A model generated the notes under the pieces. It saw only the letters and a list, made by a program, of their open reading frames with translations, did no database searches and was not told the DNA's origin. Shown here piece after piece: positions 1-9,426 of a DNA stretch of 59,517 nucleotides; the stretch's first letter is position 1; each line of letters begins with the position of its first letter. The translations under genes and the position numbers were made by a program. Source of the DNA: an uncultured Candidatus Altimarinota bacterium (GTDB lineage Bacteria; Patescibacteriota; Gracilibacteria; BD1-5; UBA2023); assembly GCA_936941205.1 (NCBI GenBank), contig CAKZJF010000042.1, positions 1 through 59,517 of the forward strand, given 5' to 3'.

Positions 1-729
1 CGAGATTCTAATATTGTAGCTCGCTTATCTGTTCCAATTGGACCATTCCGAGAACAAATGAAAAAAGCACACGAACTTGTTTTAAAAGATATTATTGCCA
101 TCCATAATCTTTCAGAAGTGGAAAAAATGGAAAAAAATCATTGCTACACGCATAAAAATATATTTGTCTTTACAGCTGATGATGGATGGTCTGATACTTA
201 TGATATACTTGCACCAATAGCCCGTGAATATAAAATTCCTTTTTCGTTTAGTATTATTAGTGGAAAACTTGATGTGCCTGGTTTTATAACTACTACACAA
301 TTAAAAGAGCTTATCAAAAATCCACTCTTTTCCATAATGTCACATTCTATAAATCATCTTGATCAAGGGAAAATCCCAAGAGAAACAGAGAAACAAGAAA
401 TGTGTGATTCAAAAAACATCCTAGAATCCCTTACTCAAAAACCTATAAATACTTTTATCTATCCTGCAGGAAGAATGTCTGCATCTTCACAAGAAATTGC
501 AAAAGAATGTGGATATACGTATGCATTTACCACAAATTTCTGAATTTCATATGAGAAAAGTAAAACAAAATACGATATTAATCGATATCGCATAAGTGAT
601 AGTACCCTTCCTTCGTTTTTTGAATATCTCATTTCTCTAAAAAATAACAATTCTTCTTTCTCATGAACTCAAAATTCACAAACTGATAGTGGTGTAAACT
701 GGAATAACTATTTACAAGTAACCAAATAA
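1..729 (+). CDS. Polysaccharide deacetylase (NodB-like), 5' truncated
   Basis: The gene runs in from the window edge; 242 residues are visible. A NodB-type deacetylase core is seen: TADDGWSD near residues 58-65 matches the metal-binding Asp pair of motif 1, SHSINH near 114-119 matches the H-x3-H metal ligands, and YPAG near 154-157 is the conserved motif 3. Such enzymes remove acetyl groups from cell-wall or exopolysaccharide GlcNAc. Two in-frame TGA codons (541-543, 664-666) must be read as Gly; under the standard code the protein would stop just after the YPAG motif. The stop is TAA. The next gene begins 4 bp downstream. The N-terminus, including any signal peptide, lies outside the window, so localisation is unknown. 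Confidence 0.85.
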
Positions 730-733
730 TTTT

Positions 734-1195
734 ATGAAACAATGTACCCTTATATTTCCATTGAATGAACAATGAGAAATTCTCCTCGGTATGAAGAAGC
801 GTTGATTTGGAATGGGAAAATGGAATGGCCTCTGATGAAAAAAAGAACCACACGAAACTATTGAAGCCTCTGCGGTACGTGAAATTGCTGAAGAAAGTGG
901 AATTATCATTACAGAGAATCAACTTGCCTTTCATTGAACTATACAATTTATTTTTCAATGAAAAGAAGATTGGAATCAGATTGTATATATCTATTCAATA
1001 CCAAATTATCAGTGAGAAGAACCTATAGAAACAGAAGAAATGAATCCAAAGTGGTTTTCAATTCATGATATTCCATTTGATTCCATGTGGGAAGATGATC
1101 CATTTTGGCTGCCTAGAATGCTACAAGGTGAAACTATTTTATCAGAAGCAATATTTGATGAAAATGGGAAGCTTGCGGAATGGAGGGATTTGTAA
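734..1195 (+). CDS. Nudix hydrolase, MTH1/NUDT1-like (8-oxo-dGTP diphosphatase type)
   Basis: This 153-residue protein carries a perfect Nudix box at residues 35-57 (G-x5-E-x7-REIAEESGI). The preceding LLGMKKRGFGMGKWNGLGG closely resembles the start of animal MTH1, and the C-terminal FDSMWEDDPFWLP also matches the MTH1 segment that shapes the nucleotide pocket. The family hydrolyses oxidised purine nucleoside triphosphates to sanitise the nucleotide pool. The two glycines that open the box (codons 34-35, 833-838) are both TGA, a very strong proof of UGA = Gly. The ATG follows the deacetylase stop by 4 bp, so the two may be co-transcribed. The substrate is inferred from similarity only. Confidence 0.9.
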
Positions 1196-1203
1196 AATAT
1201 ACA

Positions 1204-1464
1204 CTACTCTAAGACTATAAGCTCAATATTATCAAGATCATGGAAAACAGATAGAACCCTCTCTACAAATTCATATGATAGGTTTTTTTTGGAAATTGCA
1301 GCATTTTCCCAAATAATTTTATAAGATATATTCGTATCTGAGAGAATATCATAGAGTGCATCAAGATTTCATCAAAACCATTCTGGAAATCCAAAAAGAA
1401 GACTCAAGTATTGATAAAATGAAGATACATCGGAAAATGCCGTTCCATCAATCGTAATTTCCAT
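1204..1464 (-). CDS. Barstar-family protein (RNase inhibitor fold)
   Basis: An 86-residue protein with the barstar signature: a short N-terminal strand, then FGFPEWFGGNLDALYDIL around residues 24-41, the helix-loop that in barstar plugs the barnase active site, and a C-terminal strand ending IELIVLE. The length matches barstar (about 90). The two glycines of WFGGN are consecutive TGA codons, so the gene is invisible under the standard code. The ATG sits 2 bp after the TAG of the upstream ferritin-like gene, implying translational coupling. No barnase-like ribonuclease is visible nearby. Barstar homologues can inhibit a secreted or toxic RNase; whether this one does is inference. Confidence 0.8.
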
Positions 1465-1466
1465 AT

Positions 1467-2120
1467 CTAATGAGAACAAAGAGTAACTGATGGTAAATAT
1501 CCTTCTTGTGAGTCTGTCATTATCTCGGAAATAAGTACTGCCATATCACTATATTCTTTGATGATTGGAAATATTTGTCTTTCATACAATGCAAAGCGTT
1601 TAATTTCCAAATCCATTGCCCCTTTACAAACCTCTTTATAAAAAGCATTTGGATCAAGAGAACCAGTAGATTCTTTAGGGAAACTAATTTTTCCACTTGC
1701 AGTATATGGGTTTACAGGAATATCAAGTCCATATTTATCAAAGAGTCCTGAAAGCTCGGAAGTTCTTATTTCTTGTTGACGAACAATCATCACAAATGGT
1801 CTCCGAAGCGGAAATTCTTGTAAAGAACGAAGATAATACGCATTAAGATAATACTCTCATAAAAGAGCATCTTGTAAAGAGGAGATTACATCTTCTGTAA
1901 GTATACGAACGGGATATTCTAAATCTCTTACCAATAAACATTGGATTCATCGACAATTTTCAGAAGAATATTTTGGTATAATCACTTCACTCGAGACAAC
2001 TGAAGAAGACGTATTGATTGAATCACTATGAAAATAAGCAGAATATACGACCCCAAAAACTCCAAGAATAAGAAATGAAAAGGAAAGATATTTCTTCCAT
2101 TGATTTCGATAATAATACAT
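1467..2120 (-). CDS. Membrane-anchored ferritin-like protein (DUF2202-like)
   Basis: 217 residues. An N-terminal hydrophobic stretch (about residues 10-27) looks like a signal anchor. The rest resembles the DUF2202 ferritin-like four-helix fold: a helix with DALLGEYYLNAYY, then RQQEIRTSELSGLFDKYGLD, which aligns with the family pattern E-x2-H-x-L-x2-LLxKYG, and a final pair of helices. The usual His after the Glu appears replaced (EIRTSE), so di-iron binding may be weakened. The upstream ATG at 2120 gives a plausible export signal; a GTG at 1793 would remove it and half the fold. Two TGA codons encode Gly (1947-1949, 1857-1859). It forms a two-gene unit with the barstar homologue downstream. 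Fold assignment is by eye. Confidence 0.6.
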
Positions 2121-2196
2121 ACTAAAAGGGAATAAGAAATTTTTACCATCTTATAATAAAGAGAAGAAAAATCAATCTATTCACAGGCATTGGGTA

Positions 2197-2820
2197 TTAT
2201 AATCGCATTCAAATGAGTTGCTTAAACTGGAAATCAATTTTCTGTAAAAATGGCATCTTACGAAACGTAAGAAATACTATAATCGTCCCAGTGATAACAT
2301 TAACTACAACAAAAAGAGCATTTTCTATATTCCAAACAGATATAGAAAAAAGGTTTATTATATACATACAGTCTGAAACTATCCACGCTATCTTATCTTC
2401 CGTTTCTGGAAAACGAAATAATTTATATGAGATAGAAAGCATTCAGAAGGCGTCCACTATTGTATTAATAATAATCGCATACAGTGGATTATCCGTTCAC
2501 ATCCATATAAGAATACTTATACATGAGATGATCAAAATTATAATCTCAAATTTTGTAATATAGAATTTTCCATAAAAAAATGCTAAAGTTGCTTCAACTA
2601 TATGGAGAGAGGCCAAAACTCCGATAAGATATATGGACTCTTTTGCTCAGGCTGAAAGAGAAGAAAAAAATACAATACTCATTGATACAGCCATAATAAA
2701 CCAACCAGTGAAATTGGGAATTGTTTTCTTAGTAAGAATCGTATAAATATATCTTCACTCTACAAGAACTGCTATAAAAGAGGCAATGTATGCAACAATC
2801 TCGTGGGTTGAAAAATCCAT
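2197..2820 (-). CDS. Polytopic membrane protein, unknown function
   Basis: 207 residues, almost entirely hydrophobic, with roughly seven predicted membrane helices separated by short polar loops. Three or more TGA codons read as Gly within helices. It lies just upstream (on the minus strand) of the ferritin-like/barstar pair, with a 76-bp gap. The helix arrangement loosely resembles PQ-loop/SWEET-like small transporters, as does the other membrane protein at 4334-4978, but the PQ motif is not evident and I do not recognise the family. Confidence 0.7.
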
Positions 2821-2941
2821 AACAAATATTTATATAACTCCACTATGCTATCAGCATCTCATTTTTAAAGCAAATTTCATCATATTTGTATAAAGATAAA
2901 AAAGATGATAGAATCAGAAGAGTACACCATAAATTTGCAGT

Positions 2942-4327
2942 ATGACAAAAATAATTTCAACTAATCCATCTAACAATTCAATCCTCTGAACTATAATTTC
3001 AACTTCAAATGAAGAAATTCACAAATCTGTACAAGAGGCAAAAAGAAGTCAGGAGTTATGGAGTAATAGGAGCATAGACGAACGTATCATTTATCTGAAA
3101 GAGCTATATGATGATTTTACTCAAAAAAAAGAAATTATTGCTCAAAGCATCTCAGCTGAAATGGGAATGCCCATACGACAAGCAAGAGATGAAGTACAAT
3201 ATGGATTAACCTATTATGCTTGGTATCTCGAAAATGCAGAACAATACATTACACCAGAAATTACTCGTGAGAATAATCAAGAAATTCATATGGTTGAATA
3301 TGAAGCTCGATGAGTTGTTGCTGCTATAGCTCCATGGAATTATCCTTTTTCTATGTTTGTTTGGACATGTATACAGGCTCTTCTTGTTGGGAATGTTGTT
3401 GTATTCAAAATCTCAAAAGATGTTATACTTACAGGAAAAATAATTGCTGATATCATTTCAGAAAGTTCACTTCCAAAAGCAGTTTGGACAGAAATATATG
3501 GAGATGGTACGATAGGCTGAATTCTCCTAGAAGAAGATATTGATTTTGTAACATTTACAGGAAGCACACAAGTGTGAAAAAATATTGCAAAAACTGCTGT
3601 TGAAAAAGGAATTTGATGTGTAATGGAGCTAGGAGGTTCTGCTCCGTGAATTATCTGCTCAGATAGCAATATTGATTCCGTTATTGAAACCATATATTTT
3701 CTAAGATATTCAAACTGTGGACAAATGTGTGATGGACTCAAACGTCTTATTGTTCAGAAAGAAAGATACAACGAAGTTGTAAGCAAACTTGGAGATATTA
3801 TAATAACAAAAAGAATATGAAATGCTCTCGATGAAAAAACTGATATATGACCACTTGTTTCAGAAAAACAACAAACTTACTTATCTGAGCAATATAACGA
3901 TGCACTCGAGAAATGAGCGAAAGTACTCTCCCAAATAGATGAAAAACTTATTCCAAAAGAAGGAAATTTTTTTCCTCCAACTCTTCTTGGAAATATAACG
4001 AAAGATATGAGAGTATGGAATGAGGAAGTATTTTGACCAATCCTTCCTATTATAACTTTTGATAATATAGAAGAAGCTATTGAACTTGCAAATGATACTG
4101 AATATTGACTCGGAGCTTACGTATTTACAGAAAATATAGAGACCTTTAAAAGTATATCAAAAAGATTAAAGAGTGGCATGATACAAATGAATACACTCAA
4201 TTACTGTATTCCTGAAAATCCATTTTGAGGATATAAAAACTCATGAATTGGAAGAGAACACGGAAAATGGGGATTTCATGAATTTTGTAATATCAAGGTA
4301 ACAAGCATTCCTAAAATTAGCCAATAA
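2942..4327 (+). CDS. NAD(P)-dependent aldehyde dehydrogenase (succinate-semialdehyde dehydrogenase-like)
   Basis: 461 residues with all ALDH signatures: APWNYPF substrate/cofactor loop, FTGSTQVG for the Rossmann turn, ELGGSAPG with the general-base Glu229, CGQMCDGLKR with the catalytic Cys263, EVFGPILPI, and the C-terminal FGGYKNSGIGREHG. The enzyme oxidises an aldehyde to the acid with NAD(P)+. The length is near that of bacterial GabD/YneI enzymes, so a short-chain semialdehyde substrate is plausible but not proven. About a dozen TGA codons encode Gly, including those in the catalytic motifs. It is divergent from the membrane-protein gene at 2197-2820 across a 121-bp gap, and the next gene starts 6 bp downstream. 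Confidence 0.92.
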
Positions 4328-4333
4328 AATACT

Positions 4334-4978
4334 ATGAATATTTTTTTTGCAGTTTTGAGTTCAATAATATACATTATCTGAGTCATACCTTACATGTATC
4401 ACTCACTCTATGGAAAAGTTATTCCACATCCATATAGCTGGACTGTTTGGTCAGTATTAACAATAGTAAATACCATTGGACTGTTCCATGAAGAATGAAT
4501 ATCAATTACTCTCTTTCTTCCAATTATTCGTACTCTAGTACTTATAATATGAGCTATAATCTGATGGTATTTTATAAAAAAAATATCAATTCATATCTAT
4601 GATAAGATTGCACTCCTATGAGCAGGGCTAATTATCTGAATTGCAGCAATATTTGGAATCTCTCATGCAATTATCCCAAGCATATGTATTGATATTCTTG
4701 TACTCATTCCGACTATTCGAAAGATTTGGGATACACCTGATTCAGAAGATATAAGCATATGGATAACAACGTCATTATCACAAATATTTTTATTATTATC
4801 CATCGAGCATTTCAGTATTGCAGGGAATCTTTTTTGGATATATATTGCATGTATAAACTGATCTATTGCACTCCTGATTTTTCTCCGTCTTCGATACTTA
4901 AATCAATGGAAAAATAAAATTCTTTACTTTATAAAAAGAAAGCTCAAAAAAAGGATGATTTCTTGATACAAATTATAA
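4334..4978 (+). CDS. Polytopic membrane protein, PQ-loop-like arrangement
   Basis: 214 residues with about seven hydrophobic helices and a positively charged C-terminus. The start has the form IPYMYHSLYGKVIPHPYSW, similar to the proline-containing loop after helix 1 in PQ-loop proteins, and a second IPSICIDILVLIPTIRKIW recurs about 120 residues later, hinting at an internal repeat. Six to seven TGA codons encode Gly. It begins 6 bp after the aldehyde dehydrogenase stop and is probably co-transcribed with it. Substrate and function unknown. Confidence 0.75.
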
Positions 4979-5019
4979 ATAAATTATTAACCAAAATAAT
5001 GATATAGCATAAAATATAT

Positions 5020-5048
5020 TTGTTATACATATAAATATATAGTATAAT
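5020..5048 (+). promoter_or_regulatory. Promoter of the kinase-like gene, leaderless
   Basis: TTGTTA (-35, 5020-5025), a 17-bp spacer and a consensus TATAAT (5043-5048). The start codon at 5055 is 7 bp after the -10 box, at the expected transcription start, so the mRNA would be leaderless. Confidence 0.6.
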
Positions 5049-5054
5049 TTACAA

Positions 5055-5570
5055 ATGAAAGAATACAGTTATGATACATATTTATTAAGTCCATGATTTC
5101 AACTCATCACTCAATGATGGGACAGCACAGTATTTATAGATAAAGCAGATTCTTCAGTGATACTGAAATTATATGATCCCTTGAATTATGGACAGGTTGA
5201 AAGATATTATCAAATTCAAAGTGAAATTTCCCAAAAATCATGAACTATAGTAGATAACGAAATAGAGGTACAGGTACTTGATCCTACTCATTCAGATAAG
5301 TTCACTATTATAGAAAATGAAGATGGGATTCTCGTCGTTCTTCCAAAAGTTGAATGAGTAAATCTATCAGCATACTGAAGTGATATAGAAAGAATAAAAA
5401 TCGTAAATCGAGTCAAGGATCTATTAAGAAATAGATGAGTGTCTACCTCAGGAGGATTTGAGGTAAAGCCAGAAAATATCATGGTACACGATAGTAACTG
5501 ATGAAAAAAACTTGTATTGAGTATAACTGATATTTGAGCACGGATTGATGAGTGTTTAAAACAATACTAG
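5055..5570 (+). CDS. Minimal protein-kinase-like fold protein
   Basis: 171 residues. VILKLYDP near residues 35-42 resembles kinase strand beta-3 with its ATP-anchoring Lys; KPENIMV near 138-144 resembles the catalytic loop Asn segment; and LVLSITDIGARID near 152-164 resembles the DFG metal-binding loop (here DIG). The residue at the catalytic Asp position appears to be Glu (FEVKPEN), so it could be a weakened kinase or a binding protein. At 171 residues it is much shorter than a normal kinase (about 260), closer to Bud32/RIO-like cores. TGA codons occupy glycine positions throughout. Unknown partner; called from motif layout only. Confidence 0.5.
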
Positions 5571-5865
5571 AAATATTATATATATCTTTTGGTTCATAGT
5601 CATGAACTCACTAGAGTCCAATTTTTTGGTTAATTAAAATGACTTATGGATTGTTGATTCCAATTTTTTATTTAAAATACCAGAATGAATTTAAGAAATA
5701 TATTTGCTTTTTTAATATATTCACTACAATTGGATGGTCCAAATTCTCTTACAATCGCATGAAATATAGATTGGTCATTTATGTTTCACTACATTATCTG
5801 AGAAAAATGGGAGATTTTTCTTTGAAAAATCGTCTGGACCATTTATTAATTCATTTATACTATTT
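5571..5865 (+). promoter_or_regulatory. rplA upstream region: promoter plus structured 5' leader
   Basis: A 295-bp gap. At 5592-5607 there is a 6-bp hairpin (gttcat/atgaac). A promoter candidate TTTGCT (5703-5708), 16 bp, TACAAT (5725-5730) would start the transcript near 5735. The leader then opens with tggtcca (5735-5741) and closes with the exact complement tggacca (5835-5841), enclosing about 90 nt and a hairpin gattttt/aaaaatc just before the closing arm. This is the layout expected of a ribosomal-protein autoregulatory leader for L1, but no known L1-site consensus was matched. An open reading frame at 5639-5869 lacks any TGA-coded Gly or recognisable domain and is treated as chance. Confidence 0.5.
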
Positions 5866-6561
5866 ATGAAAACTCACGGAAAAAAATACAACCAAGCAGT
5901 CTCACTTGTTGAAGCTGAACGTGCTTACTCACTTGATGAAGCAGTTGATCTTCTTGAAAGAACAAATACTGTTAAATTTGACCCTACAATAGAAATTCAC
6001 TTTAATCTTGGAATTGATCCACGTCAAGCAGACCAAATGGTTCGTGCGACTATTACTCTTCCAAATGGTACAGGAAAAACAAAAAGAATTGGTGCATTTA
6101 CTGATATTGGGAATGAAAAAGAATTAAACGCTATAGGAGTACTTATAGCTGGTGGAGATGATCTTATTGATTCTGTACTTCATGGAAAAATTGATTTCGA
6201 TATTGCAATTGCTACTCCTGGAATGATGAAAAAAATGGGTAAGGTTGCAAAAGTTCTTGGACCAAAGGGTCTTATGCCAAATCCAAAGGCAGGAACGGTT
6301 GGTGAAGATCTTATAGCAATCGCTACTGAAATTAATAAAGGTCGTTTTGAATTTAAAAATGACAAACAAGGAAATGTTCACTCTATCGTTGGTAAGCTTT
6401 CATTTGGAAATGCAAAACTCAAAGAAAATCTTACATATTTTATAAATACTCTTAAAAGTTCTCGTCCTACTGGATTAAAAGGTGGTGCAGCATTTATTGA
6501 AAGTATTTATGTTTGTAATGCTATGGGTCCTGGTATCAAGCTTGACCTTAGCTCAATCTAA
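5866..6561 (+). CDS. rplA: Ribosomal protein L1
   Basis: 231 residues, the usual bacterial L1 length. Starts MKTHGKKY and contains the hallmark VLGPKGLMPNPKAGTV around residues 129-144, which lies at the 23S rRNA L1-stalk contact, and the FEFKNDKQGNVH segment. L1 binds the 23S rRNA stalk and usually represses its own mRNA. Unusually, it stands alone: the normal partner rplK (L11) is not upstream. All glycines use GGN; no TGA is used although neighbouring genes use TGA heavily. A strong terminator follows at 6580. Confidence 0.97.
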   Translation: MKTHGKKYNQAVSLVEAERAYSLDEAVDLLERTNTVKFDPTIEIHFNLGIDPRQADQMVRATITLPNGTGKTKRIGAFTDIGNEKELNAIGVLIAGGDDLIDSVLHGKIDFDIAIATPGMMKKMGKVAKVLGPKGLMPNPKAGTVGEDLIAIATEINKGRFEFKNDKQGNVHSIVGKLSFGNAKLKENLTYFINTLKSSRPTGLKGGAAFIESIYVCNAMGPGIKLDLSSI

Positions 6562-6579
6562 TCATATACAACAACGGAA

Positions 6580-6619
6580 CATTAAAAATCCCTAAGAATT
6601 TTCTTAGGGATTTTTAATG
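6580..6619 (+). terminator. Bidirectional rho-independent terminator
   Basis: Near-perfect inverted repeat cattaaaaatccctaagaa / ttcttagggatttttaatg with A and T runs on both sides, so it can end rplA (plus) and the minus-strand gene whose TAA stop lies inside the repeat. Confidence 0.9.
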
Positions 6620-7147
6620 TGCTACATCGATTGCAATAAAATCACCGTGTTCAATCCGTTCTTGATAGAAATAAATAAGTTCATCTAGTACGGAAAATAT
6701 CTTATCATTCACTCCCTGAGAAAAATCAAAAATAAAAAAACGCTCTCGAGTAAAAGATACGGAACAACAAATTTTTAAGATTTGTTGTTTTTGAAGAGCG
6801 GCTACTATGTCATCATATTCCGCCCGGAGAATTCATGTTTCTTTCACCTGTAAAAGAAATACATCTTCAATATATGGAAACTTTGCTTCTGAAAATTCAA
6901 GAATTTGATTACATGCAACCCTCTTTTCATCAAGAAGATAACGAATTTGAAAGTGGAGTTCATTCTGTTCAGTAATTGGAAGTTCTCAAATAAGAACATC
7001 TATATATGCTTTTCTTATTTGTCATTTCGTTGCATTTGTAGATTCGATGATACTATTCAAGGCATCAAATCAATAAAAACGCTCTTTAACTGCCTTCTCC
7101 GCATCGGAGAAGGCATGAAATAATGTAATCATTGAAGATGTCTCCAT
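6614..7147 (-). CDS. Hypothetical protein (helical, 177 aa)
   Basis: 177 residues from ATG 7147 to a TAA located inside the shared terminator. The sequence alternates charged and hydrophobic residues typical of a soluble helical protein, with a C-terminal beta-rich part. Four TGA codons are read as Gly (for example in RFYGFDAL and DVLIGELP). No known domain recognised. It lies downstream of recR on the same strand (57-bp gap), so may share its transcript. Confidence 0.7.
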
Positions 7148-7204
7148 ATATAAAATCCAGTTATATATACTATATACTGCATTTTATATATAAGTCAATT
7201 TTTC

Positions 7205-7798
7205 CTATCCCCTCCCCTTGAAGGCATTAAGGAGCGTAATCTCATCAGCATATTCAATACTTCCTGCATGTGGAAGCCCCTTTGAGAGACGAGATATATG
7301 TAAATTCTTCCGTGGAATATTTTCACGGATATAGAGAGATGTGGCCTCTCATTCGATATTTGGATTGGTAGCAAGTATCATCTCATGAATTAAAACATCA
7401 CTCCTGACTCTTTCAAAAAGATGAGTAATCGTCAAATCCTTAGGCATAGTTCATTGAATAGGTGATATAGATCAACCTAATACATGGTATCTTCAACGAT
7501 AAATTCCCACTCTTTCTATAGAGAGCATATCAAGATAATCTTCAACGATACAGAGAATAGAGTTGTCTCGTGTTTCATCACTACATATTTTACATAAATG
7601 ATTACTCCTGTCGGTCATGCCGTGACATGATGAGCATTCAATAATTTCATTCTGAACATCTTGAAGGATTTTCGAGAAATTTTTTACATAAGCACTATTT
7701 GCTTTCAGCAAAAAGAAAGCAAGTTTAATAGCAGTCTTTTCACCAATTCAAGGAAGAAATGCAATAATATCAATCAATCGCTTGAGGGTTTCAGGCAT
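7205..7798 (-). CDS. recR: Recombination mediator RecR
   Basis: 197 residues matching RecR end to end: an N-terminal helix-hairpin-helix (LPGIGEKTA), a C4 zinc finger (CSSCHGM...CKIC, around residues 54-70), a Toprim domain with CIVEDYLD and ATNPNIEGEATSLYI, and the C-terminal SRLSKGLPHAGSIEYAD. RecR works with RecO/RecF to load RecA at gaps. The Gly residues of LPG, RYHVLGGS and NIEGE are TGA-coded. Length fits the family (about 200). Confidence 0.96.
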
Positions 7799-7821
7799 AA
7801 TATATAAAGCGAGAAAGATTA

Positions 7822-8190
7822 TTATTTATTAAAGGTAAGTGGCACATCAACAACTACAAGAAAAGTTGGATTCGCCACATTTGGCATGTTAATTATATGT
7901 TGATCTGTTGTTATAGACGAGAGTGATTCAGCTTCTGCAATCTTAATATCTACCAAGTTTTCCTCAAATGTAAGTTTTCGTTGTTCAATTTCTAATGTAC
8001 GTATCGAATATCCTTTTGTTGCGTTAATATTTAATTGAAGTACATAATATACTCATAAGAATGCAATTATTGTCAGAGATCAAATATATGCCTGAGTAAA
8101 AGACATCTTATATTCTTCACGGGCAGCTTTTCTTTCGGAAAAGAAACCAAAGTGCCCTTTTTTCATGACAAGAACGTTTGCTGCGTTCAT
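7822..8190 (-). CDS. ftsL: FtsL-like septal membrane protein
   Basis: 122 residues: a basic cytoplasmic tail, one membrane helix (about residues 36-56, YIGSLTIIAFLGVYYVLQLN), then a periplasmic segment rich in charged residues compatible with a short coiled coil (YSIRTLEIEQRKLTFEENL). It starts 13 bp after rsmH, exactly where ftsL lies in the dcw cluster (mraZ-mraW-ftsL-ftsI). FtsL joins FtsB/FtsQ in the divisome. The name rests on position, size and topology because FtsL sequences are poorly conserved; ftsI does not follow. Confidence 0.6.
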
Positions 8191-8203
8191 GGATTATTTC
8201 AAA

Positions 8204-9142
8204 TTAATGAATAGATTGTTTAGAGACAATTCGAAGTTTTGCACTTCTTGATCGAGGATTTGTATGAATTTCATCCTCAGAAGGAAGAATTGGTTTTTTG
8301 TTTATTTTCTTAAGAAGTGCAGGAATTGTTGTTTGCCCGGTTATTTCATCTATAGTGCCTTTTTCAAATCTTGCAAACGTTTGTTTTATAAGTCTATCTT
8401 CTAACGAATGAAAACTAATAACTCCAATGGTACCATTCGATTCTAGAAGTTCAATAGCTTGCTCAAGAGATTGAATGATGTGATCAAATTCCTGATTGAG
8501 TGCAATTCGAATAGCTTGGAAAACTCGTAGAGTTGATTTCGGATCAAAACTGGCTCATTCTATTATCGCTGCAAGTTCTTGTGTTGTGTTTATTGGTTTC
8601 TGTTTTCTTTGAGAAGCAATTGCCTGTGCTATAAAAAAAGCTTTTGGCTCTTCCCCGTATTTTCTAAAAATTTCAAACAATTCCCTTTCTGGAGTATACG
8701 CAATGAGTTCTGATGCTGTTTTTTCTCAGCTCATTCTATCAAATCGCATATCCAATGGGCCATCCGAACGAAAAGAAAATCCTCTTTCTCATTCATCAAA
8801 ATGAACACTACTTACTCAAAGATCATAAATAATCCCGGTAATAGTATGGATTTGATTCTCTGAAAGAATTTCCTTCAAACGAGCAAAACTTGAGTGTATA
8901 AAAATACAAGTAGGAAATTCTCATTTTCCTGAAAGAATTTCTGTACGAATCTGTTTTTCTGCTTTAAGAAGATTCTCGCTATCGCGATCAATACCTATGA
9001 ATATATCTCATTTTTTCATTTTTTTAATAACCTCTCAGGCATGTCAACCAAGTCCAATCGTTGCATCAACGATTATGTTTCGATTGTTTTCAAAATTAAG
9101 ACTCTTTACGAGCTCATCACGAAGCACTGAAATATGATACAC
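8204..9142 (-). CDS. rsmH: 16S rRNA (cytosine1402-N4)-methyltransferase
   Basis: 312 residues. N-terminal [10 protein letters not shown] corresponds to the family's H-x-PVLL-x-E; DATIGLGGHAGEV is the SAM loop (two TGA-coded Gly); [20 protein letters not shown] and DGPLDMRFD are the RsmH signatures; [10 protein letters not shown] is also typical. The enzyme methylates C1402 in the P-site of 16S rRNA. No ATG is available: the frame is closed by TAA upstream and the first usable start is GTG at 9142. Neighbour ftsL-like gene follows as in dcw clusters. Confidence 0.96.
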
Positions 9143-9426
9143 AAAAATGTTAAAAAAATGTTAAAAATTCAAGGTACAGAACACGTTAATTACTCTATTT
9201 CTTTTTTATATGTTGTCAAAGGAAAATAGGGAAAAGAAAAGAGAAAGTATTGACAAATCTATTGTATAATTTTTTAGAAAAATTGTATATAAAAGAAATA
9301 GACAATTTTTTAACCTTTGTGGCTATAATTGTTAAAAAAATCAAGATAAATGTAAGTTTTGCGTTTGCAAAACGCACATCTTTTTCTATAATTCTGCAAA
9401 ATATTCACTTCTTTACATTTATCTCC
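9143..9426. promoter_or_regulatory. Divergent intergenic region between rsmH and the LCP gene
   Basis: 284 bp, AT-rich, between divergent genes. It holds a TAGACA (9299-9304)/TATAAT (9324-9329) pair with a long 19-bp spacer facing the LCP gene, a TTGACA at 9250 without a well-spaced -10, and a compact hairpin tgcgttt-gca-aaacgca at 9360-9376 within the likely leader. No gene seen; the reading frame upstream of 9427 shows no domain. Confidence 0.4.

Noticed and set aside
5639-5869. 76-codon ORF before rplA
   Set aside because: No domain, no TGA-coded Gly, overlaps the rplA promoter and start; treated as leader.
9250-9426. TTG-started extension of the LCP protein
   Set aside because: Adds an AT-rich segment without function; ATG 9427 gives a normal signal-anchor topology.
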